Origin: Paenibacillus terricola
GTDB taxonomy: Bacteria; Bacillota; Bacilli; Paenibacillales; Paenibacillaceae
Direction of reading: 5' to 3'
Length of the DNA: 64,000 nt
Assembly: GCF_014779765.1 (NCBI RefSeq)
Contig: NZ_JACXZA010000003.1
Span: 898,333 to 962,332 of the forward strand
Shown here: positions 54,410 through 64,000 of the stretch, piece by piece
Layout: every line of letters begins with the position of its first letter
Numbering within the stretch: the stretch's first letter is position 1
The notes under the pieces: model-generated
Seen by the model: the letters and a program-made list of their open reading frames with translations, nothing else
What the model was told of the DNA's origin: nothing
The model's database searches: none
Made by a program: the position numbers and the translations under genes

Positions 54410-56200
54410 TTACCAATCCTCCCTTCCCGCCGGCAGCGTCATTCGGATGAACGTTCCTTCATCCGGTGTGCTCTCAAGCGTTAGGGCATATTCATCGCCG
54501 TAGGTTAGCTTGAGTCGCTGATGTACATTTCGCATGCCGATCCGGTAACCTTCCCGATCTTCCATATCGTCCAGCGACTGCATCAGCTCCTCCAGCCGCT
54601 CCTCTCTCATGCCTTGTCCATTGTCCGAGATTTCGATCACCAGTTTCTTGAAGTCGTCGGACATCGTAGTACGAATAACGACGCTTCCGCCCTCTTCTTT
54701 GCTCTCCAGCCCATGCACGACCGAGTTCTCAACAAGCGGCTGTATAATGAGCGGCGGCACGCGGACTTGCAGCGAACGTGGATCAATGTCCAATTCGAAG
54801 CCAAGTCGATCGCCGAAGCGGAATCGCTGAATTTCCAAATAGCAGCGGACAATCTCAATCTCATCGTCCAGCTTAATGCTGGAACCGCCGATTTCAAGAT
54901 TTTTGCGCATCAGCGTGCCGAGCAGTTTGACCGTCTGCGCAATCTCAGTCTGCTTATTCATGTGCGCCTTCATTCGAATGGACTCCAACGCATTGAACAG
55001 GAAGTGCGGATTAATCTGGCTCGCCATCATACGAAGCTTAATTTCCTTCTGCTTGATCTTGAGCAAATTCTGCTGCTCATTGGACTCCCGCACTTCTTCC
55101 ATTAGATCACGAATGCTATGCATCATCCCGTTAAACTGACGGGCTAATTGACCAACCTCATCATTGCCGTCTATCTGCAGCGTTACATTCAAATTACCGC
55201 TGGCTACTTTATTCATCTCTCGGCTAAGCCGAAGCATCCGGTTGGCCAGCAGCTTGGATACGAACGAAATCAATATAATCGCTACGATTAAGCTAAACAG
55301 CATAATCGTCAAGCCAAGCATCCCGATGCGATTCGCATCCTTCACAATGCCCTCAATCCCGATGACCGATACGATGCGAAGTCCGTTGCGGCTTGCAGTC
55401 GGCGTTATTGATTCTACGACTACCTTGGACCTCTTGCCATCGACCAGCGTATTCAAAGTTCCGTCCTTTAAGCCATCGAGCGACATCCCGACGTTCACAT
55501 CGCTGAGTGCAAGCCCTTCATCCGAAGTGCGTGTGGACGCTACAATACGATTGTTCGCATCAATAATCATCGTATCGAACGGCTCATTCATCAGAATGTT
55601 CGTCAATTCGCTTCGATGGAGCGAGATAACCAGTATGCCGCTCGTTCTATATCCCAAGAAGTCGATACGCCGCACAAGGTTCAAGTATTTAGTCCCCGGA
55701 TTCGTCTCTTCGTCGAAGTAATACCACATCGCCATCTGACTATCCTGTGCTTCCTTATACCAGTAGGCCGACTGTGTTGCCGTATCCGCCTTCATATATT
55801 CCCAGTTGTTCAGCATGGTCGGATTGTCGACATACAGTCGAATACTCCGAATTTCTTTATGGATTTCTTTAATTCTTTGGAATATCGGATATTCATTGTA
55901 AGCGAGGAATACATCCGCCGAACTAGAGAACGAAGTGTTCGCGATATTATACAACTTCTTATCATACATCAGGGAGCTCGCTACATCGATTGGCCCAGCT
56001 AGCAACTGGCTCATCCGCTGTTTAATCCGTTCCACATTGTTCAGCGATTGCGCAACTGCATCATCGAGCACCTTCTCCCGAAATTGAGAGGTGAGTATTA
56101 GGCCCACAATAAGCAGGGGAACGATAACGACGAGCACAAGCGACAGAAACAGCTTGGATCGTATTTTCATATTATTAAACCGATTGGAAATCCAATGCAT
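54410..56200 (-). CDS. YesM-type sensor histidine kinase
   Basis: This 596-residue membrane kinase has TM1 at about 17-38, an extracytoplasmic dCache-like sensor of 250 residues, TM2 at about 296-315, a HAMP linker (ASGNLNVTLQIDGNDEVGQL, about 333-352), the phospho-accepting H399 in QINPHFLFNALES, and a C-terminal HATPase domain (VENSVVHGLESK as N box, ISDNGQGM as G1). This is the LytS/YesM class. It probably senses an external oligosaccharide or a loaded binding protein. Confidence 0.95.
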   Translation of the reverse strand: MHWISNRFNNMKIRSKLFLSLVLVVIVPLLIVGLILTSQFREKVLDDAVAQSLNNVERIKQRMSQLLAGPIDVASSLMYDKKLYNIANTSFSSSADVFLAYNEYPIFQRIKEIHKEIRSIRLYVDNPTMLNNWEYMKADTATQSAYWYKEAQDSQMAMWYYFDEETNPGTKYLNLVRRIDFLGYRTSGILVISLHRSELTNILMNEPFDTMIIDANNRIVASTRTSDEGLALSDVNVGMSLDGLKDGTLNTLVDGKRSKVVVESITPTASRNGLRIVSVIGIEGIVKDANRIGMLGLTIMLFSLIVAIILISFVSKLLANRMLRLSREMNKVASGNLNVTLQIDGNDEVGQLARQFNGMMHSIRDLMEEVRESNEQQNLLKIKQKEIKLRMMASQINPHFLFNALESIRMKAHMNKQTEIAQTVKLLGTLMRKNLEIGGSSIKLDDEIEIVRCYLEIQRFRFGDRLGFELDIDPRSLQVRVPPLIIQPLVENSVVHGLESKEEGGSVVIRTTMSDDFKKLVIEISDNGQGMREERLEELMQSLDDMEDREGYRIGMRNVHQRLKLTYGDEYALTLESTPDEGTFIRMTLPAGREDW

Positions 56201-56313
56201 CTGCTCTTCGTCACACCTTCTTATCTCGCACCGTCATATCGAAACGTGTCGATAATTGTCATCTATTATACGATAACTATGAAGTTCTAGTTTCGTCAAT
56301 TTCATGAAGCTTT

Positions 56314-57195
56314 CTAATGAAGCTTGCGGAACTGCTCCGGTGTCATGCCTTCCGCCTTGCGGAATACCGATATAAAATGGCTCGCATCCCTATAGCCGAC
56401 CTCTTGCGCAATCTGCATGATCGGCTTTCGCTCCAGACCGCTAATGAGCTCCTTCGCTTTCGACAATCTCAGTTGAATCAGATACGTATATGCAGTCATG
56501 CCAAACGCTTTACGGAACAGCATATTCAAATAACGGGCCGACACATTCAGCTGCTCTGCCATTTCGGGCAGGCCAACGGCAGGATCGCTGTAGTTGCTGT
56601 CCAACCAGGCAAGCAGCGGGTTAAGTCTTTCCATATGCTGAAAAAGCGATGAACCCGAGCTGACTTGACCATATTTTTTCAATAGAAGAAGAAACCGATA
56701 CAATCCGCTTGAAGCGTCAAGACCCGATCGGTCGTCAGCCGTCTCAATCGCAATAAGCATCCGAGTCAAATGTCCGCTGAGCTCCGACGCTTCCTGCTCC
56801 CACTTAAACCATTCCGAATGTCTGAAACCAAGCGAGGTTACCATCGGCGCAGCCTGCGATCCATCGAAGGTGATATAGCTCGTTGACCATTCGTCTCCGG
56901 CCTTGCGGTAAGAATGCTTAATATGCGGATATAACAAAATGCCCGTATGCGGCGGGAGCGTCAAGCGCTGTCCAGCTACCTCGATTGTTCCTTCGCCGCT
57001 AACCGTCTCCAGCCAGTGAAAGCAAGGATAACCTTCTTCCCGGTCGATGGACTCCTGTTCTGGATTATAACCAATGCTCTCAACATAAATCGGCAATGCG
57101 GGCTGTGCACCAGTGAAGAGGAAATGGCGCTGACGGCTATCCGACAGACGGACTGGTCTTCCTCGCTGGTCCTGTTTTGATGGATTGATTCTCAT
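56314..57195 (-). CDS. AraC-family transcriptional regulator
   Basis: This 293-residue protein starts at ATG 57195 (GGAGGG upstream). Its cupin-type N-terminus (LTLPPHTGILLYPHIKHSYRK, about 70-95) is followed by a C-terminal double helix-turn-helix (ARYLNMLFRKAFGMTAYTYLIQLRLSKAKELI; IAQEVGYRDASHFISVFRKAEGMTPEQF). Divergent from a DUF2269-type membrane gene. Given GH51 and transporter genes around it, it probably responds to a sugar; the target is not determined. Confidence 0.9.
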   Translation of the reverse strand: MRINPSKQDQRGRPVRLSDSRQRHFLFTGAQPALPIYVESIGYNPEQESIDREEGYPCFHWLETVSGEGTIEVAGQRLTLPPHTGILLYPHIKHSYRKAGDEWSTSYITFDGSQAAPMVTSLGFRHSEWFKWEQEASELSGHLTRMLIAIETADDRSGLDASSGLYRFLLLLKKYGQVSSGSSLFQHMERLNPLLAWLDSNYSDPAVGLPEMAEQLNVSARYLNMLFRKAFGMTAYTYLIQLRLSKAKELISGLERKPIMQIAQEVGYRDASHFISVFRKAEGMTPEQFRKLH

Positions 57196-57292
57196 ACTGA
57201 TCCCTCCGTGTCCTAGCATAGCACAATCGGCTCACAAGAGCATGACTCAGGACGATCGTACCAACTTTTAATGGGATTATTGGTTTTTATTG

Positions 57293-57321
57293 TTGTCAAC
57301 AACTGTGCGCACATGTAATAT
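57293..57321 (+). promoter_or_regulatory. Predicted promoter of the DUF2269-type gene
   Basis: TTGTCA (57293-57298) and TAATAT (57316-57321) are 17 bp apart, about 50 bp before the ATG at 57371. The -35 box is embedded in TTGTTG-T-CAACAA (57290-57302), a near-perfect palindrome that could be an operator. Confidence 0.5.
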
Positions 57322-57370
57322 CAAGGCCGGCTTATGACATTTGGTCTACATTTGAGGGGGATTCGGCACT

Positions 57371-57841
57371 ATGGATGGCTATATGCTTCTGGTTGTCGTG
57401 CACGTAATGGCAGCAATCATCGGGATTGGTCCCACGTACTTCTCGCCTGTGCTGCTTCGTACCGGTCAAACGACAGAGCAGCTTCACTCATCGTTTCGTC
57501 TTGGCGCCATTCTGGAGCTGTTCCCGAAGTTCGGCGGCTCGCTTGCCGTGCTAAGCGGTCTTGCGCTCGTCATCATCGGTGACTATCAGTTCAAGGATGT
57601 GTGGATTTACGGCTCGATCGCGATCTATGTCATCATTCAAATTCTTGTCATCGGCTTTGTTGCCCCGAGGCAGAAGAAAGTACTTAATTGGTTGCTCGAT
57701 CAAGCATCTGCTGTGCGGACATCAACGAATCCTCCTATTGAATACAACGCTCTCCTATCACAAGTAAGAACGATTCATTACATTGCAACGGTGCTCGGAA
57801 TCGCACTTTTCGTCCTTATGATTGTTAAACCTACTTTGTAA
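57371..57841 (+). CDS. DUF2269-like small membrane protein
   Basis: This 156-residue protein has four predicted transmembrane helices (MLLVVVHVMAAIIGIGPTYF; LAVLSGLALVIIG; GSIAIYVIIQILVIGFV; IATVLGIALFVLMIVKP). The VHVMAAIIGIGPTYFSP start resembles DUF2269 proteins. Ribosome site AGGGGG. Function unknown; some relatives sit near stress or permease genes. It is a single-gene unit ending at a long inverted repeat. Confidence 0.78.
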   Translation: MDGYMLLVVVHVMAAIIGIGPTYFSPVLLRTGQTTEQLHSSFRLGAILELFPKFGGSLAVLSGLALVIIGDYQFKDVWIYGSIAIYVIIQILVIGFVAPRQKKVLNWLLDQASAVRTSTNPPIEYNALLSQVRTIHYIATVLGIALFVLMIVKPTL

Positions 57842-57878
57842 ATAATCCAGAATGGCTATTGTAATAATCGGCAGTATC

Positions 57879-57928
57879 ACGCAAAGAATCTCCAAGTCCG
57901 CAAATGCGGATTTGGAGATTCTTTGCGT
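57879..57928. terminator. Long inverted repeat between convergent genes
   Basis: Two 24-bp arms, starting ACGCAAAGAATCTCC, differ at one position and are separated by only 2 nt. There is no T-run on either side, so this is a strong hairpin rather than a textbook terminator, but its place between two convergent stops fits bidirectional termination. Confidence 0.7.
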
Positions 57929-57951
57929 TACCGTGCAGGCATTCGCGCTGA

Positions 57952-59508
<1,557 letters not shown>

Positions 59509-59528
59509 TTATGTTAATCCTTATTTCA

Positions 59529-59557
59529 ATTAAAAACGATATCGCTTTCATATGCAA
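59529..59557 (-). promoter_or_regulatory. Promoter of the arabinofuranosidase gene with internal cre-like site
   Basis: On the minus strand TTGCAT (59552-59557) and TTTAAT (59529-59534) have a 17-bp spacer. Between and partly over them lies TGAAAGCGATATCG (59537-59550), matching TGWAANCGNTNWCA except at the last base. CcpA bound there would block RNA polymerase, giving glucose repression. Confidence 0.6.
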
Positions 59558-59689
59558 CATTTTTTTTAAATAAAAGCCTTTTCATTCGATTAGTTTATGT
59601 ATATATTAATTATTATGCAAATACCGAATCAATTCACTTTCATATAAATAACCAGCATTCATATTCAATGTAGTAATGGAGGAACGATA

Positions 59690-60601
59690 ATGATTAAAGC
59701 CAGTGCAGATGTCAAATGGCTTCCGCTATTCGAAGCGCTTGCGAGCGAAGTACGTCTAAACATATTGAAGCTGCTTGCGCAGAAGCCCATGAACAACAAA
59801 GACCTGGCTGAGCAGTTGAACTTAAGCGGTGCCATTGTCACCATGCACATTCGCAAGCTGCAGCAGGCAGGCCTCATTCGATCTGAGATGGTTCGCCTCA
59901 ACGGTGGCACGCATAAACTGAATTCTCTAATGGAGGAGTGGATTGAAATCTCACTCCCGCAAGTTGAAGAGACGATTCGTCCGATGCACGAGGTTTCGAT
60001 TCCGGTCGGACATTACACTTCATTCGAGGTTCATCCTACGTGTGGACTGGCAACCACCTCACAATACATTGGACATTTCGATGACCCGCGCTACTTCCTT
60101 GCGCCAGAGCGAATGCATGCGAATATATTATGGTTCGGCAGAGGGTACATTGAGTACAAAATCCCGAACTATCTGCTGCCATCTCAACAGCTGACTGAGA
60201 TCGAGATTACGCTGGAGCTATCATCCGAAGCGCCGGGCGTTAATTCCAATTGGCCTTCAGACATCCGTTTCCATCTGAATCGGACGGATCTCGGCTATTG
60301 GACAAGCCCTGGCGACTCAGGCGGCGGACGCGGCTCCTTCACACCGGACTGGTGGACGGATAATATTAACCAATACGGCTTCCTGAAGGTGCTGCGCATC
60401 AATGAAGAAGGCACGTTCATCGACGGTGTTATGCTGTCATCCAACGGCATTAACTCGATCGAGCAGGAGCGCAATCAGTGGACGCTGCGCCTATCGGTTG
60501 ATGAGGATGCTGCCCATGTCGGCGGCCTGACGCTGTATGGCAAAGGCTTCGGCAACTACAATCAGGACATCTTGTTCCGAACGTATTACAAGCAGCAGTA
60601 G
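59690..60601 (+). CDS. ArsR-type helix-turn-helix regulator with large C-terminal beta-rich domain
   Basis: The protein has 303 residues. Residues about 8-75 form a winged helix (ALASEVRLNILKLLAQKPMN; DLAEQLNLSGAIVTMHIRKLQQAGL), as in ArsR or DUF-type one-component regulators. The remaining 220 residues are rich in aromatic and beta-strand patterns (SSEAPGVNSNWPSDIRFHLN; FTPDWWTDNINQYGFLK) and look like a beta-sandwich sensor, not a metal site; no clustered Cys/His are present. GGAGG precedes the ATG. Divergent from the arabinofuranosidase gene, so it probably controls it in response to a sugar; that is inference. Confidence 0.8.
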   Translation: MIKASADVKWLPLFEALASEVRLNILKLLAQKPMNNKDLAEQLNLSGAIVTMHIRKLQQAGLIRSEMVRLNGGTHKLNSLMEEWIEISLPQVEETIRPMHEVSIPVGHYTSFEVHPTCGLATTSQYIGHFDDPRYFLAPERMHANILWFGRGYIEYKIPNYLLPSQQLTEIEITLELSSEAPGVNSNWPSDIRFHLNRTDLGYWTSPGDSGGGRGSFTPDWWTDNINQYGFLKVLRINEEGTFIDGVMLSSNGINSIEQERNQWTLRLSVDEDAAHVGGLTLYGKGFGNYNQDILFRTYYKQQ

Positions 60602-60747
60602 ACCCTCTATCGTTCACGTTTGTTTCTGTACAAACGCTGCATGGACTCGTCTCCACTCCTCAAATATGTTACGATCTAGACAGAGCATTATGGGTCGATA
60701 GTCGCGCCTACGTGCACAGAGAATAACCGTTTGGAGGAGGAACCGAC

Positions 60748-61755
60748 ATGCTTTTCATCGATAACCAAGGCATAACCGATCCGACCATTAACCTGGCGAT
60801 AGAAGAATATGTGCTGCGTCAACTGCCGATGACAGACAGCTACTTGTTATTCTACATTAATGCTCCATCGATCATCATCGGCAAAAATCAAAATACGATC
60901 GAAGAAATCAACGCCGAGTACGTAAACGAGCGCAGCATTAAAGTGGTTCGCCGTCTCTCCGGCGGCGGTGCCGTCTATCACGATACCGGCAACCTCAATT
61001 TCAGCTTCTTAACGAAGGACGACGGCCAGTCGTTTCATAACTTCCGTAAGTTCACGCAGCCTGTCGTTGACACGCTTCAGGCGCTTGGCGTAGATGCTGA
61101 ACTTAGCGGCCGCAACGATATTCAGATCGGCGAGCGCAAAGTATCCGGCAATGCCATGTTCGCCACACGCGGACGGATGTTCAGCCACGGTACGCTGCTC
61201 TTTAACTCGGAGATGGAGCATGTCGCGTCCGCGCTGAAAGTGAAGCCGATCAAGGTCGAGTCCAAAGCGACCAAATCGGTTCGTTCGCGCGTAGCCAATA
61301 TTGCGGAGTTCCTGAAGGAGCCTCTTACGATCGAACAGTTCCGTGATGAGCTGCTTCGTCATATATTTGGAATGGAGCCTTCAGAAGTACCTCAATACCG
61401 GCTCACCGATGAAGACTGGAAAGCGATTCACGAGCTCTCAGAGAGCCGTTACCGCAACTGGGACTGGAATTATGGTCGATCGCCTAAATTCAACATCCAG
61501 AACGCGTACAAGTTCGCTGCTGGCATCATTGATGTGCGCCTCGATGTCGAGGACGGCCTCATTGCTGGCTGCCACATTTTCGGCGACTTCTTCGGCGTTG
61601 GCGACGTTGCCGATCTTGAGCAGGCGCTCAATGGCATTCGTTACGAAGAGCAAGCCCTGCAGGCAGCTCTGGCCGATCACGATATTAGCCACTACTTCGG
61701 CAATGTAACACTGAAGCAATTCATAGATCTGCTGCTGTTGAAGGAGCAAGTTTAA
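60748..61755 (+). CDS. lplA: Lipoate--protein ligase
   Basis: This 335-residue cytoplasmic enzyme activates lipoate with ATP and attaches it to E2 and GcvH lysines. Visible are NLAIEEYVL near the start, RRLSGGGAVYHDTGNLNFSF (70-90, lipoyl-AMP site), ISGN-like VSGNAMFATRGRMFSHGTLLF (about 132-152) and VESKATKSVRSRVANI. The C-terminal accessory domain gives the full LplA length. GGAGGAGG lies upstream of the ATG. No lipoate-using enzyme gene is near. Confidence 0.94.
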   Translation: MLFIDNQGITDPTINLAIEEYVLRQLPMTDSYLLFYINAPSIIIGKNQNTIEEINAEYVNERSIKVVRRLSGGGAVYHDTGNLNFSFLTKDDGQSFHNFRKFTQPVVDTLQALGVDAELSGRNDIQIGERKVSGNAMFATRGRMFSHGTLLFNSEMEHVASALKVKPIKVESKATKSVRSRVANIAEFLKEPLTIEQFRDELLRHIFGMEPSEVPQYRLTDEDWKAIHELSESRYRNWDWNYGRSPKFNIQNAYKFAAGIIDVRLDVEDGLIAGCHIFGDFFGVGDVADLEQALNGIRYEEQALQAALADHDISHYFGNVTLKQFIDLLLLKEQV

Positions 61756-61762
61756 AATAAAG

Positions 61763-61827
61763 AAGCGACTTGTCGCATCGGCCCTCGTTCCTAGTCAGAA
61801 CGAACCGGTGCTGCAAGTCGCTTTTTT
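61763..61827 (+). terminator. Terminator of lplA
   Basis: AAGCGACTTG and CAAGTCGCTT close a long stem-loop followed by TTTTTT; it begins 7 bp past the stop. Confidence 0.9.
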
Positions 61828-61881
61828 CGTTATATAAATATAGGTTAGCAGGAATGTTAATTCTATATAGTGATCGTTATC

Positions 61882-63159
61882 CTAGGTAGAACTATTCGAA
61901 GGCAAGTGGTCATCTCTCATACGTCCGCGACTGCCCAATACGAAGAGTGCAGTACCGATCCAGCCACAGATGGAAGCTATAATCAGCAGGCTCGACAATG
62001 CAACCGATTCAGACAGTCCTGCACTTAGCAGTGGTCCAAGCGTTCCGCGGAAACCGAATAACATCAGGTGCACCCCGAATATTACGCCTTCCCGACCAGG
62101 CACCAGTCTGAAGATAAATGACAGAATGCCAATATCCCAGATCGCTTCTCCCATCCCCTGAATACCGTTGCCTACAATAACGGCGCTATAGGTTCCCCAA
62201 ACACCATATAGCAGCGGAACAACCGCATACGCGCCAATCCCGACCATCAGCGTGTACCTGATATCATAGCGGTCAATCATCCAGCCAGCGATGAGATAAG
62301 TCAGTAATAGGCCCAAATAGTAAGCGATCCGCGCCACAGCAATCTGCACATTCGTTAAGTCAAGCTCATCAACCTGTATGATCTGATACAGTGGGTTGGC
62401 GAGCATATTACCGAATCCAGCGAAAGTCGTTGCTAACAGGAAGACGGCCAGAATCCGATTCCCTTTAACAAGACCCCACTGTTCCTTTAACGTTTCTTGG
62501 GCAGAACGCTTCTGCTTCTGTTTGCTGTCGTCCTGTACAACAGGTGTCTTCGGCAGCCGAATCGTATTGAATAACATAATGGATATGAAACCGAACAATG
62601 CTGCTGCAAACAGCGGTCCAGACGGCCCAGCATGGTCAGACCAGCTTCCCACGATGTACGCCAACGGAATCATTAATGCACCCATTGCTACGCGCACATA
62701 CCCCATTATTCTGCCGCGAACATCCCAAGGATACATCTTAGGCAGCAGCGAAGCATACGCAGGCGCCTGAATGCCCATCAATAGCTGGAAGCTAACAGCC
62801 GTCACGACATAAACTGTAGGATGCGGGAATAATGCCGGAAACACAAGCAGCACCCTGCCGATCATATTCGGGAAAATAAAGAACAGTCGGTACTTTCCTG
62901 TACGCTCGATAAGGCTCGCCCATAAAGGCGAGAAGATAAGCCCGATCGCCGGTGCAGCCGATAATAGGCCAACCTGCAGGTTCGATGCGCCTTCTCGGAT
63001 AGCGAAAGGCATAAAAAATTGATTCATTACAACGTTAAACACACTGAAAATCATCGATGCCCATACATCAATTTTGGCATTGTACCAGACTCTTGCTGGC
63101 ATCGCTAATCCGAACCTCACAACGGCATGATGCCGTAGCTGCGGTTGTTGTCTTCCCAT
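61882..63159 (-). CDS. MFS transporter
   Basis: This 425-residue membrane protein has about twelve helices. I chose the ATG at 63159 (MGRQQPQLRHH, AGGACAGGA upstream); a longer version adds 44 unlikely residues. GLIFSPLWASLIERTGKYR and YPWDVRGRIMGYVRVAMG show the helix-2/3 D/R loop style of the major facilitator superfamily. Substrate unknown; relatives are often annotated as sugar or drug efflux carriers. Confidence 0.88.
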   Translation of the reverse strand: MGRQQPQLRHHAVVRFGLAMPARVWYNAKIDVWASMIFSVFNVVMNQFFMPFAIREGASNLQVGLLSAAPAIGLIFSPLWASLIERTGKYRLFFIFPNMIGRVLLVFPALFPHPTVYVVTAVSFQLLMGIQAPAYASLLPKMYPWDVRGRIMGYVRVAMGALMIPLAYIVGSWSDHAGPSGPLFAAALFGFISIMLFNTIRLPKTPVVQDDSKQKQKRSAQETLKEQWGLVKGNRILAVFLLATTFAGFGNMLANPLYQIIQVDELDLTNVQIAVARIAYYLGLLLTYLIAGWMIDRYDIRYTLMVGIGAYAVVPLLYGVWGTYSAVIVGNGIQGMGEAIWDIGILSFIFRLVPGREGVIFGVHLMLFGFRGTLGPLLSAGLSESVALSSLLIIASICGWIGTALFVLGSRGRMRDDHLPSNSST

Positions 63160-63279
63160 GGATGTCCTGTCCTTTCCTACTGTGCGCATTCTCTCGTAAG
63201 TGTAGTCCTCGCAGTCATAACGGTCAAGATATAATAGATTGGTATGCGCGGAAAACACAAATCTACCTACAAAAACAAC

Positions 63280-63304
63280 AAAAAAAACCACCTTTGCAGG
63301 TGGT
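63280..63304 (-). terminator. Terminator of the rRNA-tRNA operon
   Basis: ACCACCTGCAAAGGTGGT followed by eight T on the minus strand, 15 bp after the tRNA-fMet 3' end. Confidence 0.93.
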
Positions 63305-63318
63305 GTCGTTGAATGATT

Positions 63319-63395
63319 TGGTTGCGGGGGCAGGATTTGAACCTGCGGCCTTCGGGTTATGAGCCCGACGAGCTACCGAGCTGCTCCACCCCGCG
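63319..63395 (-). tRNA. tRNA-fMet (anticodon CAT)
   Basis: A 77-nt cloverleaf with encoded CCA. The 5' C facing A72 (C1-A72 mismatch) and the three G-C pairs of the anticodon stem (GGG-CTCATAA-CCC) mark an initiator tRNA. GGTTCAAATCC forms the T arm. Confidence 0.96.
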
Positions 63396-63404
63396 ATAGT
63401 ATAA

Positions 63405-63479
63405 TGGTGACCCGTAGGGGATTCGAACCCCTGTTACCTCCGTGAAAGGGAGGTGTCTTAACCCCTTGACCAACGGGCC
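63405..63479 (-). tRNA. tRNA-Glu (anticodon TTC)
   Basis: A 75-nt tRNA with encoded CCA. Acceptor GGCCCGT pairs with ACGGGTC. The anticodon loop reads CTTTCAC, and GGTTCGAATCC is the T arm. It lies 9 bp upstream of tRNA-fMet in the rRNA operon. Confidence 0.96.
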
Positions 63480-63778
63480 CTAATGTGACTAAAAAACAGT
63501 CCGTTGATCACGATGGATCTCTTGAAGCTTATTCGACATCGAATCTTGATTGAGCTCTCGAACTCCGTTGCTCATTTAGCTTCCAGCTAAACTCCGCTAC
63601 TCATTCTTCGATCTAAATCAACCTTCTCGGTGCTGAACAGTCTGTTTTTTACTCTGATTATAAGCAAAAGCACGATAGTGTCGCTCTGATGCTTGATGAA
63701 GGTTACACCTTCAAAACTGGATGCGAATGTTGAATCCTTAGCTTTAGCATTTGCTTTACCTTCCGAAGAAGGATTTTA
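63480..63778 (-). other. 23S-to-tRNA spacer without a 5S rRNA gene
   Basis: About 300 bases follow the 23S 3' end. The TCCAGTTTTGAAGG element common after 23S in Bacillales is present, and an AAAAAACAG/CTGTTTTTT outer stem (about 63490 and 63640) may be a processing stem. None of the conserved 5S core (GGTGGCGA start, CCGAACAC loop) can be found on either strand here. Confidence 0.7.

Positions 63779-64000
<222 letters not shown>

Overview
The window looks like chromosome of a Gram-positive, Paenibacillus-type bacterium (order Bacillales). The evidence is strong AGGAGG-type ribosome sites with some TTG/GTG starts, a YesMN/LplABC-style sugar uptake system, a DUF4362 lipoprotein pair, an EpsC/EpsL/EpsM/EpsN-like polysaccharide cluster, and a 23S rRNA tail followed by tRNA-Glu and tRNA-fMet. 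Genus is inference. Most genes lie on the minus strand.

Layout. 1-13.1 kb: three very repetitive secreted proteins in one minus-strand run: a short RCC1-repeat protein, a 1,972-residue RCC1/fibronectin-III protein, and a subtilisin-like protease fused to an Rhs/YD-repeat shell whose C-terminus lies outside the window. The short RCC1 gene is a tandem copy of the 5' part of its neighbour. 13.4-17.5 kb: a Gfo/Idh oxidoreductase divergent from an AraC regulator, a thioredoxin-like protein, and a secreted Gly/Asn-repeat protein with a long leader. 17.9-36.3 kb: an exopolysaccharide locus read right to left. It holds a Wzz-like modulator, a BY-kinase, a PglF/EpsC-type dehydratase, a flippase, a pyruvyltransferase-like protein, two GT4 enzymes, a Wzy-like membrane protein, an acyltransferase, a UDP-glucuronate 4-epimerase, a GT4-phosphoglycosyltransferase fusion, a NeuD/PglD acetyltransferase, a PglE/EpsN aminotransferase, GalU and Ugd. 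Together these predict UDP-diacetylbacillosamine, UDP-glucuronate and UDP-galacturonate as precursors and Wzx/Wzy-type export. A six-copy 102-bp palindromic repeat separates galU from the aminotransferase gene, and a 71-bp hairpin repeat family occurs here and at 14.8 kb.

37-48.7 kb: metY behind a probable attenuator, an AraC regulator, a frameshifted MerR relic, a GH27 alpha-galactosidase with a probable AraC-type operator, a VanY-like lipoprotein, a UbiD-family decarboxylase, two DUF4362 lipoproteins flanking an A+T-rich unknown gene, a 57-residue zinc-ribbon protein, and a copper-amine-oxidase-domain surface protein. 48.8-61.8 kb: a carbohydrate ABC transporter (binding protein and two permeases), its likely YesMN-type two-component system, another AraC regulator, a GH51 arabinofuranosidase with a cre-like site inside its promoter, a divergent ArsR-type regulator with an unusual C-terminal domain, and lipoate-protein ligase. 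61.9-64 kb: an MFS transporter and the 3' end of an rRNA operon (23S, tRNA-Glu, tRNA-fMet) with no 5S gene between 23S and the tRNAs.

The theme is the cell surface and plant-polysaccharide scavenging. The least ordinary elements are the RCC1/S8-Rhs cluster, the two palindromic repeat families, the GT4-PGT fusion, the metY leader and the ArsR fusion regulator. All functions are read from sequence and remembered family motifs; no database search was run.
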